Shown here piece by piece: positions 24,705 through 32,082 of a stretch of DNA of 41,286 nucleotides (the stretch's first letter is position 1; every line of letters begins with the position of its first letter). The DNA is from a bacterium UBP2_UBA2255 (lineage in GTDB: Bacteria; Edwardsbacteria; AC1; EtOH8). The notes below the pieces were generated by a model that was not told where the DNA came from, ran no database searches, and saw only the letters and a list, made by a program, of their open reading frames with translations. Position numbers and translations under genes: made by a program. The DNA lies in NCBI GenBank assembly GCA_002347565.1, contig DDXR01000016.1, forward strand, positions 25,443 through 66,728, read 5' to 3'.

Positions 24705-25577
24705 ATGGCGGCCCGCAGCGAACCCTACGTCGACCTCCACCTCCACACCGTCGCCTCGGACGGGACCCTGACCCCGGCCCAGCTGGTGGATTACGCCTCC
24801 TCCCGGGGCTACCGCGCGGTCGCGGTCACCGACCACGACTCTTGGGAGTCGATCGGCGGGGCCCAGGCCCTGGGCTCGCGGGTGGGGCTGGAGGTGATCC
24901 CCGGGATCGAGCTGTCCACCAACCTGGACGAGCGCGAGATCCACGTGCTGGGCTACTTCATCGACCACAACGACCGCGTGTTCCAGGCCAAGGTGGCGCA
25001 CTTCCGGCAGGCCCGCGTCGAGCGCGCGGCCAGGATAGTGGAGAAGCTGTCGGCCATGGGCGTGCGGATCGAGCTGCCACGGGTGCTGCAGATCGCCGCC
25101 GGCGGCGCGGTGGGCCGGCCCCACCTGGCCCGCGCCCTGCAGGAGCTGGGATACGTGGGCTCGGTGGACGAGGCCTTCGCCCGCTACCTGGGCGCCGGCT
25201 GCCCGGCCTACGTGGGCAAGGACTTCCTGACGCCGGAGGAATCGTTCGCGCTGGTGCACGAGGCGGGCGGGCTGGCCTTTTTCGCCCACCCCGGGATCGA
25301 GAACTGCGACGACCTGATCGACGGCTTCGTGGCCGCCGGCCTTGACGGCCTGGAGGTCTGGCACGCCAAGCACACGCCGGCCCAGGCCCGCCACTACCAG
25401 GAGATCGCCGCGCAGCGCGGCCTGCTGGTGTCCGGCGGGTCCGATTACCACGGCGACGGCCTGGGCGGTGGCGCTCCGCGCAACCAGGTCCGGGTGCCGT
25501 ACCAGGTGGTGGAGCGGATGAAGGAGCGGCTGTCCGAGGCCACCCTCCGCAAGTGGAACCAGACGGTGATCGAGTGA
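24705..25577 (+). CDS. PHP-domain phosphoesterase (nucleoside bisphosphatase / RNase AM-like)
   Basis: A 290-residue metal-dependent phosphoesterase of the PHP superfamily. Motif 1 is DLHLHTVASDGTLTP (H12, H14), motif 2 AVTDHDSWESIGGA, followed by PGIELST, GRPHLARAL, FAHPGIENCDDLID and GGSDYHGDGLG. These match the YciV/TrpH group, which removes the 3' phosphate from 3',5'-nucleoside bisphosphates or trims 5' ends of rRNA. The start at 24705 is 2 bases after the ATPase stop, so the two are probably cotranscribed. Activity within the group cannot be told from sequence alone. Confidence 0.88.
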   Translation: MAARSEPYVDLHLHTVASDGTLTPAQLVDYASSRGYRAVAVTDHDSWESIGGAQALGSRVGLEVIPGIELSTNLDEREIHVLGYFIDHNDRVFQAKVAHFRQARVERAARIVEKLSAMGVRIELPRVLQIAAGGAVGRPHLARALQELGYVGSVDEAFARYLGAGCPAYVGKDFLTPEESFALVHEAGGLAFFAHPGIENCDDLIDGFVAAGLDGLEVWHAKHTPAQARHYQEIAAQRGLLVSGGSDYHGDGLGGGAPRNQVRVPYQVVERMKERLSEATLRKWNQTVIE

Positions 25578-25656
25578 CGATGCATTCTGGCGGTTCCCTG
25601 CTACGCGTCCGGCGGACCGGCCCATTGTCCAACGCGCACTGCCCAGGGGCGATGAC

Positions 25657-26868
25657 ATGATCGATGACGCCATCCTGCGGTCGCTGGTCGTCCCCAACGA
25701 CAAGAAGATCGTGCTGCTGGTGGCCGACGGCCTGGGCGGGCTGCCGCGCGACCTGGACGCCAAGACCGAGCTGGAGGTGGCGGCCAAGCCCAACCTGGAC
25801 AAGCTGGCCGCCCATTCCGCCTGCGGGCTGACCGTGCCGGTGGCCCCGGGCATCACGCCGGGATCGGGCCCGGCCCATCTGGCGCTGTTCGGCTACGACC
25901 CCTTCAAGTACCAGATCGGCCGCGGCGTCATCGAGGCGCTGGGCATCGGGCTGGAGATCGGGCCGCACGACGTGGCCGTGCGCGGCAACTTCGCCACCAT
26001 GGACGGCAGCGGCGTCATCACCGACCGCCGGGCCGGCCGGATCCCGACCGAGCGCAACGTCGAACTGTGCGGGCTGCTGCAGCGGGCGATCCCGGCGGTG
26101 GACGACGTGGCGGTGACGGTGGCGCACGCCACGGAGCACCGTTTCGTGGTGGTGTTCCGGGGCGGCCGGCTGTCGCCGCACCTGGCCGACACTGATCCCC
26201 AGCGCGACGGGGCGCGGGCGCTGGAGCCCCAGGTGCTGTTCGAGGAGGCGGAGCGCACCGCGGCCGTGGTCAGGAAGTTCGTGGCCGAGGCCGGCCGGGT
26301 GCTGGCCGACCGGCGCCCCGCCAACGCCGTGCTGCTGCGGGGATTCTCCGCGCTGCCCTACCTGCCGTCGCTGGCCGACCGCTTCGGGCTGAAGGCCGCG
26401 GCCATCGCCACCTACCCCATGTACCGGGGCCTGGCCAAGGCGATGGGCATGGCCGTGCTGCCGACCGGGCCGACCGTCGACGAGCAGTTCGCAGCGCTGA
26501 AACAGCACTACCGCGAGTACGACCTGTTCTTCGTGCACGTCAAGAAGACCGACAGCTTCGGCGAGGACGGCAACTTCAACGCCAAGGTGGAGGTGATCAC
26601 CGACCTCGACCTGGCGCTGCCGGCGCTGCTGAGGCTCGAGCCCGACGTGCTGGCGGTCACCGGCGACCACTCCACGCCGGCGGTGCTGAAGTCCCACAGC
26701 TGGCACCCCAATCCCTTCCTGCTGCACGCCCGCACCGCACAGCCGGGCTGGACCGAGGAGTTCACCGAGCGCAGCTGCGCCCTGGGCACGCTGGGGAGGT
26801 TCCCGGCCACCGACGTCATGCCGCTGCTGCTGGCCCACGCCGGCAAGCTGGCCAAGTTCGGGGCCTGA
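25657..26868 (+). CDS. apgM: 2,3-bisphosphoglycerate-independent phosphoglycerate mutase, archaeal type
   Basis: Cytosolic glycolytic/gluconeogenic enzyme interconverting 3- and 2-phosphoglycerate. It is 403 residues, the size of the ApgM group rather than the 510-residue GpmI. It has the alkaline-phosphatase-superfamily metal site VLLVADGLGGLP (D24), the phospho-acceptor serine in ITPGSGPAHLALFGYDP (S70), GRGVIEALGIG, FFVHVKKTDSFGEDG, and the late metal residues in VTGDHSTP with HSWHPNPFLL. AGGGGC lies upstream of the ATG. No glycolytic neighbour is present; it follows the PHP gene after 79 bases. Confidence 0.94.
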   Translation: MIDDAILRSLVVPNDKKIVLLVADGLGGLPRDLDAKTELEVAAKPNLDKLAAHSACGLTVPVAPGITPGSGPAHLALFGYDPFKYQIGRGVIEALGIGLEIGPHDVAVRGNFATMDGSGVITDRRAGRIPTERNVELCGLLQRAIPAVDDVAVTVAHATEHRFVVVFRGGRLSPHLADTDPQRDGARALEPQVLFEEAERTAAVVRKFVAEAGRVLADRRPANAVLLRGFSALPYLPSLADRFGLKAAAIATYPMYRGLAKAMGMAVLPTGPTVDEQFAALKQHYREYDLFFVHVKKTDSFGEDGNFNAKVEVITDLDLALPALLRLEPDVLAVTGDHSTPAVLKSHSWHPNPFLLHARTAQPGWTEEFTERSCALGTLGRFPATDVMPLLLAHAGKLAKFGA

Positions 26869-26875
26869 AACCGTT

Positions 26876-26908
26876 GCCACAGAGACACAGAGACACAGAG
26901 ACACGGAG
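26876..26908. repeat. CACAGAGA-type tandem/dispersed repeat (copy 1)
   Basis: GCCACAGAGACAC followed by AGAGACAC units, a short 8-base tandem array filling the gap between apgM and the TPR gene. An inverted relative (CCGTGTCTCCGTGGCAA) lies at 28201-28230. The end of this repeat supplies the GGAGGG ribosome site of the next gene. Confidence 0.8.
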
Positions 26909-26914
26909 GGTACG

Positions 26915-27688
26915 TTGATCGTCGATCGAATAGCCATCAGCCTGATCATGGTCGCAGTGGCCGGGCACCTGGCGCTGGCCCAGAAGGCCAAGGCGAAAAA
27001 GGAGGACCCCAAGGCCACGCCGGCGGCGCAGCAGGCCGCGCCCAAATCCGACCCGGTGGCGGAATACCTGTGGAAGCCGTCGGACAAGGGCTACCGCGCG
27101 GCCCGCGCCAGGCTGGACAGCCTGTTGACGGCCGAGCCCCAGAACCGCCGCAACCTGGTGCTGTCGTTCTACGTGGAGAAGGCCAGCCTCGATGGCCAGG
27201 TCGACGGTCTGTACGCGGAGCGCGACTCGCTGGACAACATCACCAAGTTCAGCCTGGCCAATTTCCTGCTGGAGGCCAGGGACTACGGCCGGGCGATCGC
27301 GCTCTACGAAGCGCTCAACGCCAAAACGCCCAAGTGGTCGTGCCCCTGGCGGCACAAGGGCCAGGCCCTGTACGAATCAGGGCGGCTCGAGGACGCGGAG
27401 GCGTCCCTGCAGAGGGCGGTCGAAACCCGCGAGACCCACTACGACGCCTACGTCTGGCTGGCCAGGGTGCAGCGCGACCTCAAGCGCTACGGCGAGGCGC
27501 TGGAGACCATCAAGACCGCGTTCAAGTACAAGGGCAGGGACATCGAGGACCCGGAGCAGGAGGTGGCGGCCGGCGAGGACGTCAAGCTGCTGGACGAGCT
27601 GCTGCTGCAGAACATGGTCCAGCCCGACCAGGTCGAGGCCGAGCGCAACAAGATCATCAAGGCGGCCAGCAAACCGAAGAAGAAATGA
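26915..27688 (+). CDS. Secreted TPR protein
   Basis: A 257-residue protein starting at TTG 26915 (GGAGGG just upstream). The signal peptide MIVDRIAISLIMVAVAGHLALA is followed by a Lys/Ala-rich linker (QKAKAKKEDPKATPAAQQAAPK). Helical TPR-like repeats follow: NFLLEARDYGRAIALYEALNAKTPKW, HKGQALYESGRLEDAEASLQRAVETRETHYDAYVWLARVQRDLKRYGEALETIKTAF. It is probably a periplasmic protein-interaction scaffold. Its stop overlaps the ATG of the VOC gene (ATGA). The pair is enclosed by inverted copies of a CACAGAGA repeat. No specific function recognised. Confidence 0.78.
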   Translation: MIVDRIAISLIMVAVAGHLALAQKAKAKKEDPKATPAAQQAAPKSDPVAEYLWKPSDKGYRAARARLDSLLTAEPQNRRNLVLSFYVEKASLDGQVDGLYAERDSLDNITKFSLANFLLEARDYGRAIALYEALNAKTPKWSCPWRHKGQALYESGRLEDAEASLQRAVETRETHYDAYVWLARVQRDLKRYGEALETIKTAFKYKGRDIEDPEQEVAAGEDVKLLDELLLQNMVQPDQVEAERNKIIKAASKPKKK

Positions 27689-28071
27689 CCTCGATGGGAC
27701 CGATCTTCGTCCTCTACGTCGCCGACCAGGCGCGGTCGCGCGAGTTCTACAAAAAGGCCCTGGCGCTGGAGCCGGCGCTCGACGTCCCGGGCATGACCGA
27801 GTTCGACCTGGGCGGCTGCACGCTGGGGCTGATGCCGGAGCAGGGCATCGCCAAGATCCTCGGAAGCTCGGTGCCCGATCCCGCCACGGGCAACGGCATT
27901 CCGCGCTGCGAGGTCTATCTCTTCGTCGACGATCCGAGGGCCTGCGCCGACCGTGCGACTGCCGCGGGTGCGAAACCCGTCAGCCCGCTGGCGAAACGGG
28001 ACTGGGACGACGAGGCCGTGTACCTGGCCGACCCCGACGGGCACATCGTCGCCTTCGCACGCAAGGCATGA
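27685..28071 (+). CDS. VOC (glyoxalase/bleomycin-resistance fold) family protein
   Basis: A 128-residue protein with the VOC fold. It has PIFVLYVADQARSREFYKKALALEP at the start, FDLGGCTLGLMPEQG in the middle, CEVYLFVDDPRACADRATAAGAKPVSPLAKRDWDDEAVYLADPDGHIVAFARK at the end. In many members the last motif is DPDGHxxE; here the glutamate position is alanine, so one metal ligand seems absent and a binding or transport role is possible. The ATG at 27685 shares ATGA with the TPR stop; MGPIF three codons later is an alternative. Substrate unknown. Confidence 0.8.
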   Translation: MTSMGPIFVLYVADQARSREFYKKALALEPALDVPGMTEFDLGGCTLGLMPEQGIAKILGSSVPDPATGNGIPRCEVYLFVDDPRACADRATAAGAKPVSPLAKRDWDDEAVYLADPDGHIVAFARKA

Positions 28072-28085
28072 GTCTGGTCCGAACG

Positions 28086-28143
28086 TGTCATGCCCGTGCA
28101 GACGGGCATCCAGTCCTGGATTCCCGCGTTCGCGGGAATGACA
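28086..28143. repeat. GTCAT...ATGAC palindromic repeat, two-hairpin form (copy A)
   Basis: Bounded by TGTCAT and ATGACA. The left hairpin is ATGCCCGT/GCAG/ACGGGCAT, the centre CCAG-TC-CTGG, and the right hairpin ATTCCCGCG-TT-CGCGGGAAT. Its right half shares 25 consecutive bases with the copy at 39025-39052. Non-coding, MITE/REP-like. Confidence 0.85.
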
Positions 28144-28200
28144 CCGATGTTGGCCGGCACGTGCAAGAAACAGCACGTTTTCTGCAAATAGATACATCGC

Positions 28201-28230
28201 GCTTCTCCGTGTCCCCGTGTCTCCGTGGCA
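28201..28230. repeat. CACAGAGA-type repeat (copy 2, inverted)
   Basis: The reverse complement reads TGCCACGGAGACACGGGGACAC..., related to the array at 26876-26908 but in opposite orientation. The two copies frame the TPR-VOC gene pair. Confidence 0.7.
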
Positions 28231-28260
28231 ATAATCACTCACTAACATAAGGATCGCATC

Positions 28261-29493
28261 ATGGCAAAGCGGACGGTCATTTTCGCCGAGACCCTGTTCG
28301 ACGGGCGCAAGCAGCTGAGGGACGTCAGCGTCATCGTCGAGGACGACAAGATCACGGACATCGTCAAGCGGCGGCTGGCGCCCGACTTCAGCGGCGTGGT
28401 CACGCCGGCCTTCATCGACGCCCACTCCCACATCGGCATGGCGCGGGCCGGGGAGCCCGGCCGCGAGGAGGAGACCAACGACATCTCCGACCAGTTCCTG
28501 CCGCTGAACGACCCGCTGGACAGCGTCTACTTCGACGACGACGCCTTCATCGAGGCGGTGGACTTCGGCGTGCTGTACTCCTGCATCGTGCCCGGCTCCG
28601 GGAACCTGCTGGGCGGCCGGGCGATGGTGATCCGCAACTTCGCGCGCCACCGGCACCAGGCGCTGGTCCGCGACTACGGCTTCAAGATGGCGCTGGGCTA
28701 CAACCCCCGCTCCACCGGCGAGTGGAAGGGCGCCCGCCCCAACACCAGGATGGGCATCTACGGGATGCTGGAGAAGCGGTTCGACCAGGCGCTGATCAAG
28801 AAGCGGAAGGCCGACCTGGCCCGGGCCCGCAAGCTGCAGGAGCTGGAGCTGCGCGCCAAGGACAAGAAACTGAAGAAGCCGATGGCCGACGAGATGCGGG
28901 CGATGATCGAGCAGGAGTACGTGCTGGAGTTCGACCCCGAGGACAAGGCCCTGCTGGAGCTGCTGGTCGACAAGAAGACCGCCAAGGTGCACGTCCACAA
29001 GGAGGACGACGCGCTGTACCTGATCGACCTGGCCAGGAAGTACGGCCTCAAGGTCACCGCCGACCACCTGGGCGACGTCCACCACCAGGAGATCTTCGAG
29101 AAGCTGGCCGAGCACAACATCCCGGCGGTGTTCGGGCCGCTGGGCAGCCTGGCCTACAAGGTCGAGCTCAAGCACGACAACTACAGGAACACCGAGCTGC
29201 TGATGAAGTCCAAGGCCTTCTACGGGCTGATGACCGACCATCCGGTGATCATGACGCCGAACCTGCGGGAGAGCCTGAAGTACTTCCTGATCTTCGGGAT
29301 GAGCGAGGAGCAGGCCATCGGGCTGATCACCTACAAGAACGCCCGGATCCTGGGCATCGACGACACGCTGGGCACGGTGGAGAAGGGCAAGCTGGCCTCG
29401 CTCACCGTCTGGGACCGCAGCCCGCTCAGCCTGGCCGCGTTCCCACGGATGGTGATGGCCGAGGGCGCCGTCGTCCGCAAGGCCAGGGACTGA
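28261..29493 (+). CDS. Amidohydrolase-superfamily protein (imidazolonepropionase-like)
   Basis: A 410-residue TIM-barrel metal hydrolase. The N-terminal beta-domain (TLFDGRKQLRDVSVIVEDDKITDI) leads to the first metal motif DAHSHIG (H55, H57). VHVHKEDD (H244, H246), ADHLGDVHH (H269, H274) and MTDHPVI (D326) follow, then the usual C-terminal ARILGIDDTLGTVEKGKLASLTVWD. Residues about 178-235 form a highly charged helical insertion (KKRKADLARARKLQE ... KDKKLKKP). Similar inserts are seen in unassigned relatives of imidazolonepropionase. AAGGAT precedes the ATG. There is no histidine-degradation neighbour, so the substrate is unknown; a cyclic amide or dipeptidase activity is possible. Confidence 0.83.
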   Translation: MAKRTVIFAETLFDGRKQLRDVSVIVEDDKITDIVKRRLAPDFSGVVTPAFIDAHSHIGMARAGEPGREEETNDISDQFLPLNDPLDSVYFDDDAFIEAVDFGVLYSCIVPGSGNLLGGRAMVIRNFARHRHQALVRDYGFKMALGYNPRSTGEWKGARPNTRMGIYGMLEKRFDQALIKKRKADLARARKLQELELRAKDKKLKKPMADEMRAMIEQEYVLEFDPEDKALLELLVDKKTAKVHVHKEDDALYLIDLARKYGLKVTADHLGDVHHQEIFEKLAEHNIPAVFGPLGSLAYKVELKHDNYRNTELLMKSKAFYGLMTDHPVIMTPNLRESLKYFLIFGMSEEQAIGLITYKNARILGIDDTLGTVEKGKLASLTVWDRSPLSLAAFPRMVMAEGAVVRKARD

Positions 29494-29529
29494 GGGTCCG
29501 CGATTGGCGCGTCATTGAAAGGAGGAGCC

Positions 29530-29946
29530 ATGCACCCGGGAAAGATAATCATCACGGAATTCGACAAGAAGCGGCTGGAGCAGATGATCGCCAACCACCT
29601 GCTGGCGCACAACCCCGACGTGGAATACCTGATGGACCTCAACCAGGAGCTGGGGCGGGCGGAGATCGTGCTCCCGGAGGAGATCCCCCATGACGTGGTG
29701 ACGATGAACAGCAAGGTGACGATCCGCGACATCGATACCAAGGAGGTGGAAAGCTATTCCCTGGCCTTTCCGGCCGGCGCGGACATCGCGCAGAACAAGA
29801 TCTCCATCCTGTCGCCGGTCGGCACCGCACTGATCGGATGCCGGGTCGGCGATCGGGTCGAGTGGAGGGTGCCGGCGGGCATCAGGAAGCTGGAGGTCGT
29901 CAAGATCGATTACCAGCCCGAGGCAGCCGGCGATTACCACCTGTGA
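29530..29946 (+). CDS. GreA/GreB C-terminal-domain (Rnk-like) protein
   Basis: A 138-residue protein. The N-terminal helix (KIIITEFDKKRLEQMIANHL ... DVEYLMDLNQELGRAEIVLPEEIPHDVVTMNSKV) and C-terminal FKBP-like domain (SYSLAFPAGADIAQNKISILSPVGTALIGCRVGDRVEWRVPAGIRKLEVVKIDYQPEA) match Rnk, the regulator of nucleoside diphosphate kinase. Rnk binds RNA polymerase near the secondary channel but lacks the long coiled coil of GreA. GGAGGA at 29521-29526 fixes the ATG at 29530. An upstream TTG (29515) would add five residues without a ribosome site. It likely modulates transcription; cotranscription with the amidohydrolase is possible. Confidence 0.87.
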   Translation: MHPGKIIITEFDKKRLEQMIANHLLAHNPDVEYLMDLNQELGRAEIVLPEEIPHDVVTMNSKVTIRDIDTKEVESYSLAFPAGADIAQNKISILSPVGTALIGCRVGDRVEWRVPAGIRKLEVVKIDYQPEAAGDYHL

Positions 29947-29971
29947 CCAGCGTCAGGAAGCACGCCAACCG

Positions 29972-30487
29972 ATGACCACAGAACGGAGCGACCGGCGCAT
30001 GCACGAGACCAGGATCCTCGTCATCTACGACTCCTACACCGGCAACACCGAGCGGCTGGCGAAGGCCGTGGCGCAGGGCGCCGCGGCGGTCACGGGCGCC
30101 ACGGTCTGGCTGAAGAAGGCCGACAAGGTCCGATTGCGGGACCTGCTGGCCGCCGACGGCGTCATCGTCGGCTCGCCCGCCTACTACGGGCTGATGACGG
30201 CGCGGCTCAAGAGGCTGTTCGACTCCTCGGTCAAGCTCCACGGCAAGCTCGCAGGCAAGGCCGGCGCCGCCTTCGCCACGGCCGGCGGCACGGCCACCGG
30301 CGCCGAGACCACCCTGCTGTCGATCCTGACCGCGATGCTGGTCCACGGCATGGTGGTGCAGGGCCGCTCCGGCGACAAGCACTTCGGCCCGGCCTGCGTC
30401 GGCAGGCCCAACGCCGCGGCGCTGAAGCTGGGACGCGAGCTGGGCCGCCGCACCGCGCTGCTGGCGCAGAGGCTCAAAGGGAAATAG
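29972..30487 (+). CDS. Flavodoxin/WrbA-like flavoprotein
   Basis: A 171-residue flavodoxin-fold protein that should bind FMN. The phosphate-binding loop is YDSYTGNTERLAKAVAQGA (19-37), the second loop VIVGSPAYYGLMTARLKRLFDSS, and the third FATAGGTATGAETTLLSIL, as in WrbA NAD(P)H:quinone oxidoreductases. HGMVVQG follows where WrbA binds the isoalloxazine ring. The true start could be the ATG at 29972 or nine codons later (29999, HETRILVIYDS); neither has an ideal ribosome site. purH begins 7 bases after the stop. It probably takes part in quinone reduction or electron transfer. Confidence 0.85.
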   Translation: MTTERSDRRMHETRILVIYDSYTGNTERLAKAVAQGAAAVTGATVWLKKADKVRLRDLLAADGVIVGSPAYYGLMTARLKRLFDSSVKLHGKLAGKAGAAFATAGGTATGAETTLLSILTAMLVHGMVVQGRSGDKHFGPACVGRPNAAALKLGRELGRRTALLAQRLKGK

Positions 30488-30494
30488 CCTGTCG

Positions 30495-32057
30495 ATGAGC
30501 ACGAAGCGCGCCATCATCAGCGTCCACGACAAGACCGGGGTCGCCGAGTTCGCCCACGGGCTCGCCGCGCTCGGCTTCGAGATCGTGTCCAGCGGCGGCA
30601 CGGCGAAGCACCTGCGGGAGCAGGGCGTGGCCGTCACCGACGTGGCCGATGTCACCGGCTTCCCAGAGATGCTGGACGGCCGGGTCAAGACGCTGCATCC
30701 CAAAATCCACGCCGGGATCCTGGCGCGCCGCGACAAGCCGGAGCACATGGCGACGATCGCCGGGCAAGGCATCCCGCCGGTGGACGTGGTGTGCGTCAAC
30801 CTGTACCCGTTCGAGCAGACCGTGGCCAAGCCCGGCGTCACTGAGGCCGAGGCCGTCGAGCAGATCGACATCGGCGGGCCGTCGCTGGTGCGGGCCGCGG
30901 CCAAGAACTACTCCGCCGTGGCCGTGGTCACCGATCCCTCGCAGTACGAGACCGTGCTCACGGAGCTCAGGCGCGACGGCGCGGTGGGCGCGGCGACCAG
31001 GCGCAGCCTGTTCCAGGCCGCCTTCGCGCTGACCGCCCGCTACGACGCGGCGATCGCGGCTCATTTCGGCGCCGACCGGAGCGCAGGCGCGGCGGTCGTC
31101 CCCGAGTCGCTGGACCTGCGGCTGGCCAAGGTGCTGCCGCTGCGTTACGGCGAGAACCCCCACCAGCCGGCGGGTTTCTACCTGCGGCGGGGCAGCAGGC
31201 TGCCGTTCGAGCAACTGCACGGCAAGGAGATATCGTACAACAACATCCTCGACCTGTCCGCCGCCTGGGAGCTGGCGGCCGAGTACGACCGGCCCTGCTG
31301 CGCCATCGTCAAGCACACCAACCCCTGCGGGCTGGGCTGCACCGGCGACCTGCGCGCCGCCTACCTGCTGGCGCGCGACGGCGAGCTGCCGCCGGCGCCG
31401 ATTTCCCGCTTCGGGGGCATCATCGCGGTCAACCGGCCGCTCGACCTGGGCACGGCCGAGGAGATAGCGGCGCCGGGAGGGTTCTACGAAGTGATCGTGG
31501 CTCCGGGGTTCGAGCACGGGGTGAGGGAGCTGTTCGCCGGCCGCAAGGGCTGGGGCCAGAACGTACGGCTGGTCAGGATGACGGGCCCCGCCGCCGTCGA
31601 CCCCCTGCGGCTGCGCAGCGCGGCCGGAGGGATGCTGGTGCAGGCCGCCGACGGGACGCTGTCCGACTGGGATGCGCTGCAGTACGCGACCTCGCTGCGT
31701 CCCACGATGCAGCAGCTCGAGGACCTGAAATTCGCCTTCGCCGCGGTCAAGCACGTCAAGTCGAACGCCATCGTCATCGCGCAGCATTCCCAGCTGATCG
31801 GAGTGGGCGCGGGCCAGATGAACCGGGTGGCCTCGGTGCGGCTGGCGGCGGCCCAGGCCGGCGGGCGGGCCCGCGGCGCGGTCCTGGCCTCGGACGGCTT
31901 CTTCCCGTTCCCTGACAACGTCGACGAGGCGGCGGCCGCCGGGATCGCCGCCATCGTCCAGCCCGGCGGCTCGGTCAAGGACGCCGAGGTGGCGGCCGCC
32001 GCCGAGCGCGCCGGGATCGCCATGGTGCTAACCGGCGTCCGCCACTTCCGGCACTAG
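30495..32057 (+). CDS. purH: Bifunctional AICAR transformylase / IMP cyclohydrolase PurH
   Basis: Catalyses the last two steps of de novo IMP synthesis: formylation of AICAR by 10-formyl-THF, then ring closure. It is 520 residues, normal length. The N-terminal MGS-like cyclohydrolase domain has RAIISVHDKTGVAEFA, SSGGTAKHL, GFPEMLDGRVKTLHPKIHAGILARRD and IDIGGPSLVRAAAKN. The transformylase domain has LRYGENPHQPAGFY, the catalytic IVKHTNPCGLG (K273, H274), RFGGIIAVNRPLD, KHVKSNAIVIA and SDGFFPFPDNVDEAAAAGI. There is no other purine gene beside it except guaA about 2.3 kb downstream. All key residues are present. Confidence 0.96.
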   Translation: MSTKRAIISVHDKTGVAEFAHGLAALGFEIVSSGGTAKHLREQGVAVTDVADVTGFPEMLDGRVKTLHPKIHAGILARRDKPEHMATIAGQGIPPVDVVCVNLYPFEQTVAKPGVTEAEAVEQIDIGGPSLVRAAAKNYSAVAVVTDPSQYETVLTELRRDGAVGAATRRSLFQAAFALTARYDAAIAAHFGADRSAGAAVVPESLDLRLAKVLPLRYGENPHQPAGFYLRRGSRLPFEQLHGKEISYNNILDLSAAWELAAEYDRPCCAIVKHTNPCGLGCTGDLRAAYLLARDGELPPAPISRFGGIIAVNRPLDLGTAEEIAAPGGFYEVIVAPGFEHGVRELFAGRKGWGQNVRLVRMTGPAAVDPLRLRSAAGGMLVQAADGTLSDWDALQYATSLRPTMQQLEDLKFAFAAVKHVKSNAIVIAQHSQLIGVGAGQMNRVASVRLAAAQAGGRARGAVLASDGFFPFPDNVDEAAAAGIAAIVQPGGSVKDAEVAAAAERAGIAMVLTGVRHFRH

Positions 32058-32082
32058 CGTCCACACGCGAGGAACGACCACG

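Noticed and set aside
26876..26908. CRISPR-like short repeat array
   Set aside because: Units of 8 bases with no spacers; a simple tandem repeat. No cas gene is nearby.
24958..27087. Long minus-strand frame (709 codons) opposite PHP and apgM
   Set aside because: Spans two confident genes and an intergenic repeat; low-complexity composition; no ribosome site or family motif.
27487..29241. Long minus-strand frame (584 codons) opposite the VOC and amidohydrolase genes
   Set aside because: Crosses a palindromic repeat and two genes; no recognisable domain.
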